From Brachionus rotundiformis (taxonomy: Eukaryota > Rotifera > Eurotatoria > Ploima > Brachionidae): a stretch of DNA of 64,000 nt. Below, in pieces: positions 47,041 to 58,601 of this stretch (position 1 is its first letter; the number at the start of each line of letters is the position of its first letter). The stretch lies in contig JAESIW010000118.1 in NCBI GenBank assembly GCA_016802295.1, positions 2,124,658 to 2,188,657 on the forward strand, read 5' to 3'. The position numbers were made by a program, and so were the translations under genes. Below the pieces are notes generated by a model. It saw only the letters and a program-made list of their open reading frames with translations, was not told the origin of the DNA and did no database searches.

Positions 47041-48742
47041 TGTTTCGGACTATACTATTTAGCTGTTTATATTAGAGATTTGCAGCACTAAAAGCCAAAT
47101 TATTTTAATGGTTTTTTAGCTTTCAAGTTAAATTTGGACCTTTTAGAATAATTATTAAGTCGCTTTTTTGATCAATCAATACTTAAAACAAAAAAGAAAA
47201 GCTATTGCTAACAATACTGCACTCAACGGATTTCTAATTGATTAAAAAATAAAAGCACAAAACCATTCATTTCTATCATGTACAAGTGAAATTAATTAAT
47301 TTCCTATTTGGTTGTTGTTTAACTTCTAAACGATTTGATAGAAGAAAAATTAATAAAAGCAACAAATAATAATAACTTTAATATTAATAATAATTATAAT
47401 TCACACATTTTAATTAGAACATTATATATATTTTTATCGGGTTATAAAATCAGAATAGCTAGTCTGTCTTTTATTTTAGTTTATTCACAAAATGTTTTGC
47501 TAAACTAAAAATTTAAATGCTTAACATTGAAATGATTAAAATATTATTCTTTTATTTAAGCCTTAATTAAATACAAATAAAAATTAAACATTTATAATTC
47601 TAATTTTTTTATTTTTATTCTAAACTATATTTAATTTAAAAGTGACAACAAATAAAATACGAACAAATATTTCTTAACAACAAAAAGTTTTATTTTTTTC
47701 TATTAAATTCAAAGTTAATTGATCGTTTGTAACAAAAACCAACTATTTGGAAGGTATCTTCAAGCGATTTGGATTTTCCCCAAGGTCGGACACTTGCCTG
47801 CCGGATAAATAGCTATAGTTTTAGAAATTAAGAATTTTTTGTCTCAGTATAATTTTAATTTTTATAAGTCTCTGATTTTTGTTTCATTTCTTTTTTATTT
47901 TAATATTAAAGTAACAATCTAATCAGATTAAGTTGAGAAGCACTAATTTGCTGTAAATATTAATTACATAATGCTGCTTGTTTGCTCATTTAGCGTGTAC
48001 ATAAAATAGACAGAAACTATTTTGTCAACACAAATAGCACTGGGACAAAATTCGAATAAGAATTTTAAAAAGGCATTGAGAATTTTTATTCCAGTTTAAA
48101 AATTAAATTCTAAATAAACATATGTATTTTGGTTTATTTATTTTTGTCTAAGTGTTAAAAGGTAAAACAAATAATGTTTCATTAAAACGTTCAATTTGGT
48201 CAATTCTAATTAATGTGAATACAAATTCAGGATTACTATAGTAAAAATCTTAAAGTTTATTTGTGACTGGAACTCAATTTTGATATTTAAACGCTATTGT
48301 GAATTTCAAAAACAAATAGAACAAAAACTCTTCCTATTTTGATAAATCAAAATTTACTAAAATAAAATATATCTAAAAAAATTCAACATACTTTGTTGCA
48401 TCTTTTTTACCGAAAATGAAAACTTTATTTTCTTTTTTTTTAAAGGTAAACAAAATGAATAATCAATTTAAGTTTTATTGATTTTTTACTTTTTGCCTTT
48501 TATCCAAATCAGAAAAATCATTTAAAGTAAATCATGTCATGAATCATGTCTAAAAAAAGCCAAATTCTTTTATTTAAGTCACTTTTGTTTTAGTGAAAAA
48601 TTTTCGAAAAGAAGAAATTCTTTGATGACCAAACATTCTTATATTTGATAAAATACTCTTTGTTTTATATGCTCTGTTCATTAAGGATAAATATTTGACT
48701 CGTTTAGATTTTTTGTCCGATTAGATGAACAAAAAATAATTC

Positions 48743-48815
48743 CGAGCCTACCAGGACTCGAACCTGGAATCTTCTGATTCGAAGTCAGACGCGTTATCCA
48801 TTACGCTACAGGCCC
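48743..48815 (-). tRNA. trnR-UCG: tRNA-Arg (anticodon UCG)
   Basis: 73 nt, cloverleaf on the minus strand. The acceptor stem GGGCCTG pairs with TAGGCTC (two G-U pairs), discriminator G. The anticodon stem TCTGA/TCAGA encloses the loop CTTCGAA, anticodon TCG. The T arm is CCAGG-TTCGAGT-CCTGG. Internal A and B boxes are intact. It is identical to the copy at 51701 but in the opposite orientation. There is no intron and CCA is not encoded. Confidence 0.96.
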
Positions 48816-49488
48816 CATACAACACAAAATTAAAAATTAAAATCTAAATTTTGACTTGTTTGTATAACACTTTTTTCTATAAGCTGAGACTGGAGACTCA
48901 AGTTAATGAATAAATTAAATTATTATAAAAATAGGTTTTTGAATATTTTTTTGACTAAAAAAATATACTACAGAATCAAATTTTCAAAACAAATATTTAA
49001 TTTTTTTTCAATTTTCCTGATTTTTTTAAATTTACTGATCAAATCTTTTTAAAAGTCTGCTATCTTCTAAAATAAGGTTGTATATTAGATAAATTAATTA
49101 ATCTATTTTTATACAATCAGTTTAATTTAAAAACAATAAAATATAGAGAATTTATTATTGTTTTTATTATTGGTTAATTTTATTAGAATTTCAAGAATAA
49201 GATTAAAATTATAAGATAGTCAAAAATTTAACACATTATAATTTAAATTTAGGTAAAGGGATTTTAATTTTAAAGAGTAAACTAACAAAATACTGAGTAA
49301 TTTTAAACCAAGCGTTCTTTCCTTTCGATCAAATTACACAACTAAAAGCAACCTTTTTTCTTTCTCTTTTAAACGACAAAATAAAAATAAAAAAAAAAAG
49401 ATAACATTTAAGAAAACACGAAATGTTTTTTAATATTAGCAAGCATGTTGAATTAAAACTTAAGTACAATTTATATACTTAAAATAAA

Positions 49489-50904
49489 ATGAAAATAAAC
49501 AAAATTCTTCTAATTCTAGTCTTTATTGAAGTCGGACTCATTGTTTTTGGTGGCTATTTGTATTCGCTTATTCCAATATGTAGCTTTGGAGACAATGATC
49601 TACGACAAATTACCAATTGTACTTACACATCAACCTCTTTGTCCGATAGTATATTTTTTATAATTACCACAATTACAACCATTGGTACTAGTACCATTTT
49701 GATTCAATCAAAAAAAAATTCAATTTTTGTTAAGATTTATTTTATGTAAAGGCTATGGCAATTTAACACCAAGTTCAAATACAGGCAAAATATTCACCAT
49801 AATTGTTGCATTTATTGGAATACCTATAAATATAATATTTTTGGCCAAAATTGGTGACACACTTAAAAAAGGCTCCACTTTTTTTCTAAAACCAGTGAAA
49901 AAATTTTCGAAAAAGATTTTCATCATTATTCAAGTAATACTCTTTTTGATTTATTTTAATATTTATATATATGTATATATGTAATTATTTGTTGTGTTTT
50001 TTAATTAAGAAATAAATAATAAAATAAGTCTAATTTAAAATTTATCAAGATTATAATCTCAGTGATATCGGGAACAATTATATTCTTGCTAATACCAGGA
50101 TTAGTTATAATGAATCTAGAAAATTGGAGTTACATTGATGCACTCTATTATATCTTTGTTACTCTATTCACAATTGGTTTTGGAGACTTGGTTGCTGGTT
50201 CCAATTTAAATCTATCACCTACATGGATGAACATTTACCGCTTTTCATTGTATTTGTGGATGTACCTGGGCATGGCTTACATTTCGTTGATAATTACTCT
50301 AGTTTTAGACTACTTTAAGACAAATGCTGAAAACATGCGCAAAGAGATAATACATATTATAGAAGATAAGATTAACTTGGCGATGCGACATTACTTAAGT
50401 ACGAGAAAAATTCAACTCAAGTCACCACATGACAAATTAAGTCGTAGTGAAAAATTGAATAGGAAGCTAGTAAAACATGGTTTAAAGATTAAAATAAATT
50501 ATAGAGATGATAAATTGGAAGAAATGATACGACGCCGAAGCAAATCAAAGACAAATTTTAATCTAAAGGCCTATTTTGATCAGTATGTACAAGACAATAG
50601 AGCATTTGAAAAAGATAAAAATTACATCAGTGAAGATAATTTGAATGAAGTTGAACAAAACAAAGACATTGAGGAGAAGAAGGATTGCGACGACGAATTC
50701 CTCAAAATAGATATTGAAAAGTGTGACTATTCTCAAAGTAATCCAGAATCAGATACTTTTACCAATGAGTATTATGATACAATGACCAGTGAGGATTTTT
50801 TGAACACAATTCCTTCTGGTGATAAAATCACATGTCAACGTCAAAAAATTCAATTTATATTCGACAAAAATCAAACAAATAAAGACAATGTTATTTTTTA
50901 TTAA
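49489..50904 (+). CDS. Two-pore-domain (K2P) potassium channel
   Basis: Exons 49489..49684, 49752..49933 and 50050..50904 give 410 residues. The layout is TM1 (7-28), an extracellular cap with Cys and NCTYT glycosylation sites, a first pore loop TTITTIGYGNLTP, TM2, TM3, a second pore loop VTLFTIGFGDLV, and TM4. A long charged cytosolic tail of about 190 residues follows. The first splice junction falls inside the first selectivity filter, between ATTG and GC of TIG-YG, and rebuilds it exactly. K2P channels carry background K+ current (family knowledge). The tail has basic (RRRSKSK) then acidic segments. TASK/TWIK-type subfamily cannot be fixed. The gene is bracketed by two identical tRNA-Arg genes. 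Confidence 0.93.
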
Positions 50905-51700
50905 TTTAAAAATTTTAAAATAGGAAAAATCAAATAAATACTTAATAGTTAAGATTAAAATTCTTTATATTTGAATAAAATAAACCAAATTTTTATTATC
51001 TAAATGATTATTGATTCAATACAATTTTGATCCAAGTTGATTATGACCAGTTTTTTTTTTATCAAATTATTAATTATTTTTGTTATAAGTAAAAATAAAC
51101 TTAATAAAGACTAAAGCAAGAATTTGTATTCAAAAAGCTTTCTAATTTTTTCTAATGATAATAATGGACATTAATGAATAGAAATGCTTCAGTTAGATAC
51201 AAATTATTAATTATTAAAACTAGATTATCACCAAAATAGCTAATCCTTATATACTATTCATTTATTTTTTATTGAATTACATAATAAAAATTTTTAAAAT
51301 TTTTCTTTTATACTTTTTTTTATTTTCTTTATTTATCACTTTAAAAGAATGTTATTTCAATCGAGTTCAATGGCTAATCAAAATTTTGATAAAAGTGACT
51401 TAAAAAGCTATAAAAAGCAGATGAATAATAGATAATTTAAGTAAGACTTTATTTAAACAAACTGATGAAATAAAATTTCAAGTTACTGTATTGATATGTA
51501 TTGATTGTTATACTTTATAGATATTTTGTATAAAATAAAGATTTTTTTTTCCTCAAAAATTATTTTTACTAAATTTTTGGAAAAAAAATCCCACTTAAAG
51601 ACAGACATAACAAAAAGAAAAAGAAAAAAAATTAAATCTAGATTAAAATATTTTATTAGAATTAAGTAAATAGAAATGATTAAAAGAGAGGCGTAGAGTG
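50905..51700. other. intergenic, AT-rich
   Basis: Contains the K2P 3' end with AATAAA-like signals near 50930 and 50977. Nothing else recognised. Confidence 0.6.
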
Positions 51701-51773
51701 GGGCCTGTAGCGTAATGGATAACGCGTCTGACTTCGAATCAGAAGATTCCAGGTTCGAGTCCTGGTAGGCTCG
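51701..51773 (+). tRNA. trnR-UCG: tRNA-Arg (anticodon UCG)
   Basis: 73 nt and identical to the reverse complement of 48743-48815. Cloverleaf as described there: anticodon loop CTTCGAA, T arm CCAGGTTCGAGTCCTGG. The flanks of the two copies differ, so they are separate loci. Confidence 0.96.
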
Positions 51774-52707
51774 GTATTATTTTTCCAAATGCAATTTTAA
51801 AACGATTAGTAAATATCTGAGCTCAAAGCTTATTTTATAGATAATAATATTCTAATCGAAAAATTGCCCATAATCACATAATAATAATATTAAAAAAAAT
51901 AATAATAATAATAAATAAAAATAGTATTATATTTCCTAAGATTAAGCGAACAAACATAAGATTGAATAATACAAATATTTTATTATTGATGATGACTAAA
52001 TAGAGAAATGGAAAAAAAATTATTGATTTTTGTGCCTATTTGCTGTTGCTCTGGGCTCCAATTTCAAATTATGATAATTAATTTTGATTTTATTTTAGTT
52101 TAGTTGTTGTTGTTACTAGTACTATTGCTGCTGATGCTGCTACTACTGCTGCAATTTCTGCTAATCTTGATAGAATTTTGATAATAGCGAATTCAAAATG
52201 GCGAAGCAACCTGGTTGCTCTCTCCTTGTTTTCCAAACTTATCTATTTTGTATTTGATTCAAAAGCGAGAACAGCAACAACAATTATTTGAAATATTTCA
52301 AATTATGATCAATTTTCTGCTTCCAAAAAGATAAATTATTATGTTTACTTCTCTTTTCTTTTCTAGTTTTTGCTTAATTTTAATATTTTTTTTATTAATT
52401 TGGATTTTTTGTTCCAAGTCCGAGTCCACCAGTTACAACACTAGAAAAAAACACAAAAATAAAAATAAAATTAAAAAAATTTTTTTTATAATATTTATTT
52501 TTAATTATTATTTAGAGAGAGAGAAAAAATAATTTTTCCAGATAAGATAAATGACAAGTATTATAAATGAATGGAGCTAGTTTATTTTTTGTATTCAAAT
52601 AAAAATGTTAAATTAAATCAAAATAAAAAACTAAATTATTAAACTGTTAATTGAAAGACAGTGACAAATATTGAGAAAGAGATAGAGATAAATAGATAGA
52701 TAAAGAG
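51774..52707. other. intergenic region upstream of PKC epsilon
   Basis: Contains TAA repeats (51897-51916) and a patch of GCT/GTT trinucleotides (52098-52160). A short frame at 52341-52532 is hydrophobic by AT bias and is not supported as a gene. GATA/GAGA-rich sequence lies just before the start codon. Confidence 0.55.
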
Positions 52708-55700
52708 ATGGTTCGTAGCGTGTTTAGCGGAAGTGCTAAAGTGAAAATAATCGAGGCCGAGAGCCTCAAAGCTACGGATTATTCGACCCGCATATTTCAG
52801 ACCACTACATTTCAGCTATCGCCATATGTTCACTTGGACATTGACGACACAGTGTCTATTGGTCGCACAACCACCAAACACCGCAGCCAAAATCCCATTT
52901 ACAACGAGGAGTTTCAATTCGAAATACACTCGGGCCACATGCTTAACTTGACTGTGTTCCACGACTCGGCGCTGCCGCCCGACGAGTTCGTGGCCAATTG
53001 CAACATACTGCTTGTTGATCTGAAGCCCGAGTCGAGCGAGGACCTGTGGCTCGACCTGGAACCCAATGGCAAATTGCGCCTAAGCGTTCAACTAAGCGGC
53101 ACTTTTGTCGAACAAAAGACCCACTCGTCCTCGCCAGACCTCAAAATATTCAAGCAAAATACTCAGGCATTCAATAGGCGTCGCGTTGCCATGCGACGCA
53201 AAATCCATCAGATATACGGACACAAGTTTATGGCAACTTATTTTAGGCAGCCAACTTTTTGCTCCATTTGTCGTGACTTTATATGGGGCGTGTTCAACAC
53301 ACAGGGCTATCAGTGTCAAGTGTGCACATGTGTCATTCACAAACGATGCCGCACGCACGTAATTACCAAGTGTCCAGGTGTCAAGAGCACCGAGGCTGTG
53401 CTTACAGATAAACGTTTCAACATAAACGTGCCTCATCGGTTCATAGTGCACTCGTTTAAGTTGTTCACGTTTTGTGACCATTGTGGCTCGTTGTTGTGGG
53501 GCGCATGGCGTCAAGGACTCCAATGCGAAGAGTGCAAAATGAATGTGCACAAACGCTGCCAGAAAAATGTGGCCAACAATTGTGGCATTAATCCAAAACA
53601 AATTGCCATGCTGTTGCAGGAAGTGGGCCTTTCGGATTCGAATGCAAATGCGGTTGGCAGCGCCAGCACCAGCACCAGTAGCTTCAACAGCACAAACACT
53701 AGTCAATCAAAAGCCTCGTCGAACAAACAGCCTTGTGAGAACAGATCAGGCAATCAAATGATCACCGATCGGTCAAAGAGCAGAGACGAAACAGACAACA
53801 CAAACAAAGCAGACAACATGCATCAAACCCACAAGCACAAAGCGTCCATTGAGCATTTTAATTTTATCAAAGTGCTTGGCAAAGGCAGCTTTGGCAAAGT
53901 AATGCTTGCCGAACACAAATCAACTAGTCAACTATTTGCCATTAAGATATTGAAAAAAGACGTCATTATTCAAGACGATGATGTTGAGTGTACACTTACC
54001 GAGCGGCGAATACTCGCCTTGTCGGCCAAGCATCCATACTTGACCGCTCTGCATTCGAGCTTTCAGACCAAGGATAGGCTATTTTTTGTCATGGAGTTCA
54101 TAAATGGTGGCGATTTGATGTTTCAAATTCAGCGTTCGAGAAAATTCGACGAGAACAGAGCTCGCTTCTACTCGGCCGAAGTGACACTCGCCCTAATGTA
54201 CTTGCACAAGAATGGAATCATTTATCGTGATCTCAAATTGGACAATATTTTACTCGATACTGAAGGACATTGTAAACTGGCTGATTTTGGCATGTGCAAA
54301 GAGGGCATGTTCGACGGCAAACTAACATCCACATTTTGTGGTACACCCGACTACATAGCGCCAGAAATTCTGTAAGTTTTGGTTCTTTTTGTTTCGTTGT
54401 GTGTTCATTGGGTCTTTTTGAATTAAAAAAAAAAAAAAAAATTTAAAAGTTGCAAAACAAACTTAACTTTTTTTCAAAATATTTTTCTTCTTTTATTTCA
54501 AACAATTTAATCAAGTTAGTCCAACACATTTAAAAAATGCCAATTATATATAAATTTTTTGATTAATAAATATTAAATTTTAAATTTAGAGAGTGTAAAA
54601 TTATATTTAATTATTATTCTTATAATATATTGAGTTAAAAAGAAAAACATATTAAATAGCAAGGCAAAATTAATTCGTTTAATTAAGCTCAGTCAGTGGT
54701 AATAACCATGATTAAAAGCATCAATTTTGTTAGTTATTATTTGATAAGTAGATCATTTAGTTGAATTTTTATGTCATTTATTAATATAGTTATTAAAAAT
54801 CGTAAACAAAAATATAAATGTTTTTTAAATTTAACTTTAATAGTTTAAACTTCAAAATATAAAATGCGATTGTGTCTAGATCACATTTTATGAATAATAA
54901 AATAAAAAATGATTAAATTTATTTTATTCTAAAATTGAATAGACAAGAGCTAGACTACGGATTTGGTGTAGATTGGTGGGCATTGGGTGTTTTAATGTAT
55001 GNNNNNNNNNNNNNNNNNNNNNNNNNNNNNNNNNNNNNNNNNNNNNNNNNNNNNNNNNNNNNNNNNNNNNNNNNNNNNNNNNNNNNNNNNNNNNNNNNNN
55101 NNNNNNNNNNNNNNNNNNNNNNNNNNNNNNNNNNNNNNNNNNNNNNNNNNNNNNNNNNNNNNNNNNNNNNNNNNNNNNNNNNNNNNNNNNNNNNNNNNNN
55201 NNNNNNNNNNNNNNNNNNNNNNNNNNNNNNNNNNNNNNNNNNNNNNNNNNNNNNNNNNNNNNNNNNNNNNNNNNNNNNNNNNNNNNNNNNNNNNNGTCAT
55301 TTATTAATATAGTTATTAAAAATCGTAAACAAAAATATAAATGTTTTTTAAATTTAACTTTAAAAGTTTAAACTTCAAAATATAAAATGCGATTGTGTCT
55401 AAATCACATTTTATGAATAATAAAATAAAAAATGATTAAATTTATTTTATTCTAAAATTGAATAGACAAGAGCTAGACTACGGATTTGGCGTAGATTGGT
55501 GGGCATTGGGTGTTTTAATGTATGAAATGATGGCCGGACAGCCTCCTTTTGAAGCCGACAACGAAGACGATTTGTTCGAGTCAATTCTTCACGATGAAGT
55601 TCTCTATCCAATTTGGTTGACCAAAGACGCTGTGTCCATTTTAAAAGCGGTACTTTTTTTCTTTAACAAGAATATGCAGATTTGAGTAAGAATGCTTTTT

Positions 55701-56396
55701 TTTTGTTAGTTTATGACCAAAAATCCCAACAAACGACTTGGCTGTGTGGTTGCCAATGGTGGTGAAGAAGCAATAAAACGTCATCCGTTTTTCTTAAACA
55801 AAATAGACTGGCTTGCTCTGGAAGAAAGGCAAATTAAACCACCATTTAAGCCAAAAATAGTAATCTTAAATTTGTCCAATAACAATAGATAAATTTATCT
55901 GTGTTCGATCTATCTTTAGAAAGACGATAGAGACACGGCCAATTTTGATAAAGATTTCACCTCGGAAGAGCCAACGTTGACACCAGTGGATGCAATGATA
56001 GTTAAAGCAATAAATCAAGACGAATTTAGAGACTTTTCGTTCATAAATCCGGACTGGCAAAGCAAAGAGTACAGAGACTTATGTGAACCATGTGACTCGA
56101 GCTCAAGTTTAGCAACAAGTCTTACTCAAACAGTCAGTCTGGCAACCAATTCGACCTCTTTGGCATCGAATAGTTTTCTTGCCGCTGGCTCATCGCCTAC
56201 TTCGAAAGGAATTGCTGCCAGCAAATGCGACTCACCGTCACCGTCACCGCCTGTACGCTCTACGTCACCTCTCATTAACATGAACACTAATACAATATCA
56301 ACAAATACCTCTCTGTCTAATATAACAAATAATCCGTCAAGTTCGTCAATGAGCTCTCTAAATCCAACAAGATCTATTCAAAATACAGATATTTAG
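52708..56396 (+). CDS. PRKCE: Novel protein kinase C, epsilon type
   Basis: Exons 52708..54371, 55466..55649, 55710..55859 and 55920..56396 give 824 residues once the duplicated exon copy (54943-55001) is ignored. Order: N-terminal C2 (1-135) without a clear Ca2+ site, pseudosubstrate RRRVAMRRKI (158-167), C1A (172-222) and C1B (243-292) with full H/C zinc sets, a Ser/Thr/Asn-rich hinge, then the kinase. Kinase marks are GKGSFGKV (391-398), AIK lysine K413, YRDLKLDN (506-513), DFG (526-528), activation loop TFCGTPDYIAPE, turn motif TLTPVD and hydrophobic motif FRDFSFIN. C2 ahead of C1 is the novel PKC arrangement, and ILQDDD-like and QPPFEADNEDDLFESI blocks fit epsilon. Diacylglycerol-activated, Ca2+-independent (family knowledge). 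About 110 Ser/Thr/Pro-rich residues extend beyond the usual end. Confidence 0.95.
54372..54942 (+). other. PKC epsilon intron
   Basis: AT-rich intron; its last part is repeated after the gap (55296-55465). A poly-A run lies at about 54426-54440. Confidence 0.6.
54773..55001 (+). repeat. contig-end overlap, copy 1 (PKC intron and exon start)
   Basis: 229-bp block repeated at 55296-55524. It ends at the contig end and its partner begins at the next contig start. Three substitutions were seen (T/A, G/A, T/C), the coding one synonymous. Confidence 0.9.
55002..55295. other. assembly gap (294 N)
   Basis: Run of N between overlapping allelic contig ends in PKC epsilon; probably no missing sequence. 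Confidence 0.95.
55296..55524 (+). repeat. contig-end overlap, copy 2 (PKC intron and exon start)
   Basis: Second allele of 54773-55001. This copy continues into the complete exon 55466-55649 and should be used for the gene model. Confidence 0.9.
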
Positions 56397-57139
56397 ATAT
56401 TAAGAGAGCAATCAAGTCTATTTTTTATCTTAATTTTTTAATTTGTCATTAATTGTTTATTTTTTATTTTTTGTATTCTATTTTTTTTTTTTTTGATAAA
56501 AATAGAAAATTAAAAAATTAAGAGTAAAATTTTTGAGTATTAGTTATTTTTGAGTTTTAATAAAAAAATTAATTTTATTATTAAAATCGAACGACAACCC
56601 GCAGTAGCACATGATTTTCCATTTATTTGTTTTGTTTTTTCTTTTTATTTTAATATCTTTTTAAATGTGTCAATTGAATTTTAATTTAACAAAGCTTTCT
56701 TTTATATTTTTGTATTTACCGAATGATTTTTGTGCTTTATATTTTTCTATTGTCACTACTTATTATTTTTTTCGATCTGTATTTAACTCTATTTACAATT
56801 CAATAAATTAGAATAATTTTCAATTTTTTTTTGTTAAATAAAAAATTTGATAATAAATTAGATTATTTTCTATGTTTTGACAGCTAAATGATCGGTTATC
56901 ATTATTATTTATATTAAAAATAATTATGTTTGACACGATAAAGAGATTCATTTAGCTAGGAAACAAATAACAAATACTTATTAATAAATTTTTTACATTT
57001 TATTAATTATTTTCATTATTATTTTAATTTTGTTCTCAACAAAAATAATTTAAAGTAATATAGTTAAAGAAATTTATTTAATTATCAATATGACAACATC
57101 TAATTGAATTTTTTTTCTAATATTTATTTGTTTAAATTC
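56397..57139. other. intergenic between convergent PKC and MXRA7-like genes
   Basis: AT-rich 3' flanks of two convergent genes with AATAAATTA near 56800. No other feature. Confidence 0.6.
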
Positions 57140-57577
57140 TCACAAGCCGTATAATCTAAGTTGTGAGTTGAAAATATTTTTAAGTTCGACTTCTTTTTCT
57201 TCATAGGTGTAATTGTCATCTTTAAGAACACTAAATTTAAAATCTTCATCTGGTGTACACTTGAGGTCTTGGCTTTTGAGCAACTCGAAAATGTGCTCCA
57301 ATTGCTTTTGCCGCAATTCGGTTTCTTCCGAGCTCAAGTTCTTGCTTATGTCAGATGACAGCTTTAGCTTTGGAATTGGCTCGATTTGCATTTGAGAGAG
57401 CTTTTCTTGTAGCATTGTCTCACGGGCCAATTGTGAGTCAACAAAACTTGCCTCGCTTTTGACCTCGCTCAATAAAGGTACCACCTTAGATCGCCTAAGA
57501 AACTTTTTTAACCAATAAACAAAAAAAATAACTAAAAAACTCAATAAAACTTTATTCAAATCATTAAATTGAATCAT
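57140..57577 (-). CDS. small single-pass membrane protein, MXRA7-like
   Basis: Single exon of 145 residues. One hydrophobic helix near the N-terminus (residues 8-23, VLLSFLVIFFVYWL) is followed by a basic stop-transfer KKFLRRSK and a hydrophilic, probably helical tail. The C-terminal part (EETELRQKQLEHIFELL ... IFNSQLRLYGL) resembles the conserved end of matrix-remodelling-associated protein 7 (EEEQRVQREQLAAIFKL and QLKLY pattern). I recall that pattern and could not align it, so the name is tentative. The start codon lies 37 bp after the stop of EME1 on the same strand, with a TTTAG acceptor-like site only 4 nt before the ATG; this suggests a downstream cistron of a trans-spliced pair. Confidence 0.55.
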   Translation of the reverse strand: MIQFNDLNKVLLSFLVIFFVYWLKKFLRRSKVVPLLSEVKSEASFVDSQLARETMLQEKLSQMQIEPIPKLKLSSDISKNLSSEETELRQKQLEHIFELLKSQDLKCTPDEDFKFSVLKDDNYTYEEKEVELKNIFNSQLRLYGL

Positions 57578-57614
57578 TTTCTAAATATACAGTTAAAATA
57601 AAAATTAATTATTA

Positions 57615-58601
57615 TTAATTATTTACAATTAGTTGATCAGGCGAGCACACAGTTAAAAATTTGTGTATTTTTTGCGACAATTCAGGACCAATTCGCCTCA
57701 CGCTACTTAAAACACCAGCACCTCGCCTAACTTGAATATCGGCCAAGAGAAGCGAATTACCTGTTTGTTCAAAGGCCTTTTTGAGCATCAACGGAGAAGG
57801 GTACTTGGAACATATGGCTTGAGCTTGGTCCGAAGAGACCAGAGGAAACGACTCGAGCATATCTTTCCACAGATTGATGAGACCTTGGCCATCTTTGCCA
57901 ACTTTGGCCTGAGATTTTTCTACAGATTTATCGCAAAATATCAAATTATCAGCTCCTTCAATTTTGGACAAGTACTCGCCAACTGATTTAGTATAGCCTA
58001 GAACTAGATCCCTCAGCTCGTCGGAAGTATCGTACGAGCGCATGCAGCAATTCTCCTTCAGTTCCAAACTCAGTACAGCCATGTTAAAATCAAGTTTACT
58101 AATTTTTAATTCTTTGGCTTTTTTGCTCTTAACAAACTCATTATCTTTGGTGTCAGTGTTTTTCAGACTCCTTTTTAAGACAATTTTCCATAAGAGGCTT
58201 TTTTCTCAACAAGATAGATAAAAAGAAAAAATGAAAAATTACTTTTGAAAAGACTTAAGTCCCGGCACTAACAGACTCATTTGAGTTACTTGGGCACTTT
58301 TTTTGGAACATTGAACAAAATTAATTAGTTCAGAAAAATTAGCTTTGTTTATTTTATCAATAAAATCATTTAATTCTATCTTGACTAGCAAATGATCGTG
58401 TTGAGTTTCTTGATTAGATAGTTCTTTTAGATTCGAGGATTTTCTTGTCCAAAAAATGCCATTCTGGACAGGCAAATTATCAATTATGGTTTGAATGTTT
58501 AATTTTTCTAAATTGGTAAGCAATTCGCCAGCACCTTTTGTACCTTGGATGAAATTTTTGTCAACCCAAACTTTAACGCCTGAAAAATGCTTATCTGTCA
58601 T
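57615..58601 (-). CDS. EME1: EME1-like crossover junction endonuclease subunit
   Basis: Two minus-strand exons, 58243..58601 and 57615..58197, give 313 residues. The C-terminal half shows the EME1 signature LLADIQVRRGAGVLSSVRR, then IGPELSQKIHKFLT, preceded by a helix-hairpin-helix-like segment (SSDQAQAICSKYPSPLMLKKA). The N-terminal half corresponds to the ERCC4-type nuclease fold (HFSGVKVWVDKNFI ... GIFWTRK). EME1 is the non-catalytic partner of MUS81; together they cut Holliday-type and fork structures (family knowledge). The protein is short compared with vertebrate EME1 (about 570), lacking the disordered N-terminal region; I see no further upstream exon. The 45-bp intron has donor GTAATT. 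The MXRA7-like gene follows 37 bp downstream. Confidence 0.87.

Larger units (their letters stand above)
43307..48742. other. 5.4-kb gene-free region upstream of goosecoid
   Basis: No coding region seen. It contains microsatellites (ATC at 43591, CT at about 44190, TG at 44492, AC at 47017), a piggyBac-like MITE, and several islands of higher sequence complexity in AT-rich filler (around 44380-44650, 44900-45010, 45370-45560, 45730-45800 and 46400-46470). The islands could be 5'UTR exons or cis-regulatory elements of goosecoid; this is inference. Confidence 0.55.

Noticed and set aside
52341..52532. 63-residue hydrophobic then basic open frame before PKC
   Set aside because: Composition is explained by T-rich then A-rich DNA; no family pattern and no splice logic.
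53092..53706. 204-residue minus-strand frame in PKC epsilon
   Set aside because: Antisense shadow of the C1 domain exon.
54935..55371. Several open frames through the N-run in PKC epsilon
   Set aside because: Artifacts of N translation; only 54943-55001 is a true exon piece, and it is the allelic duplicate of the exon at 55466.
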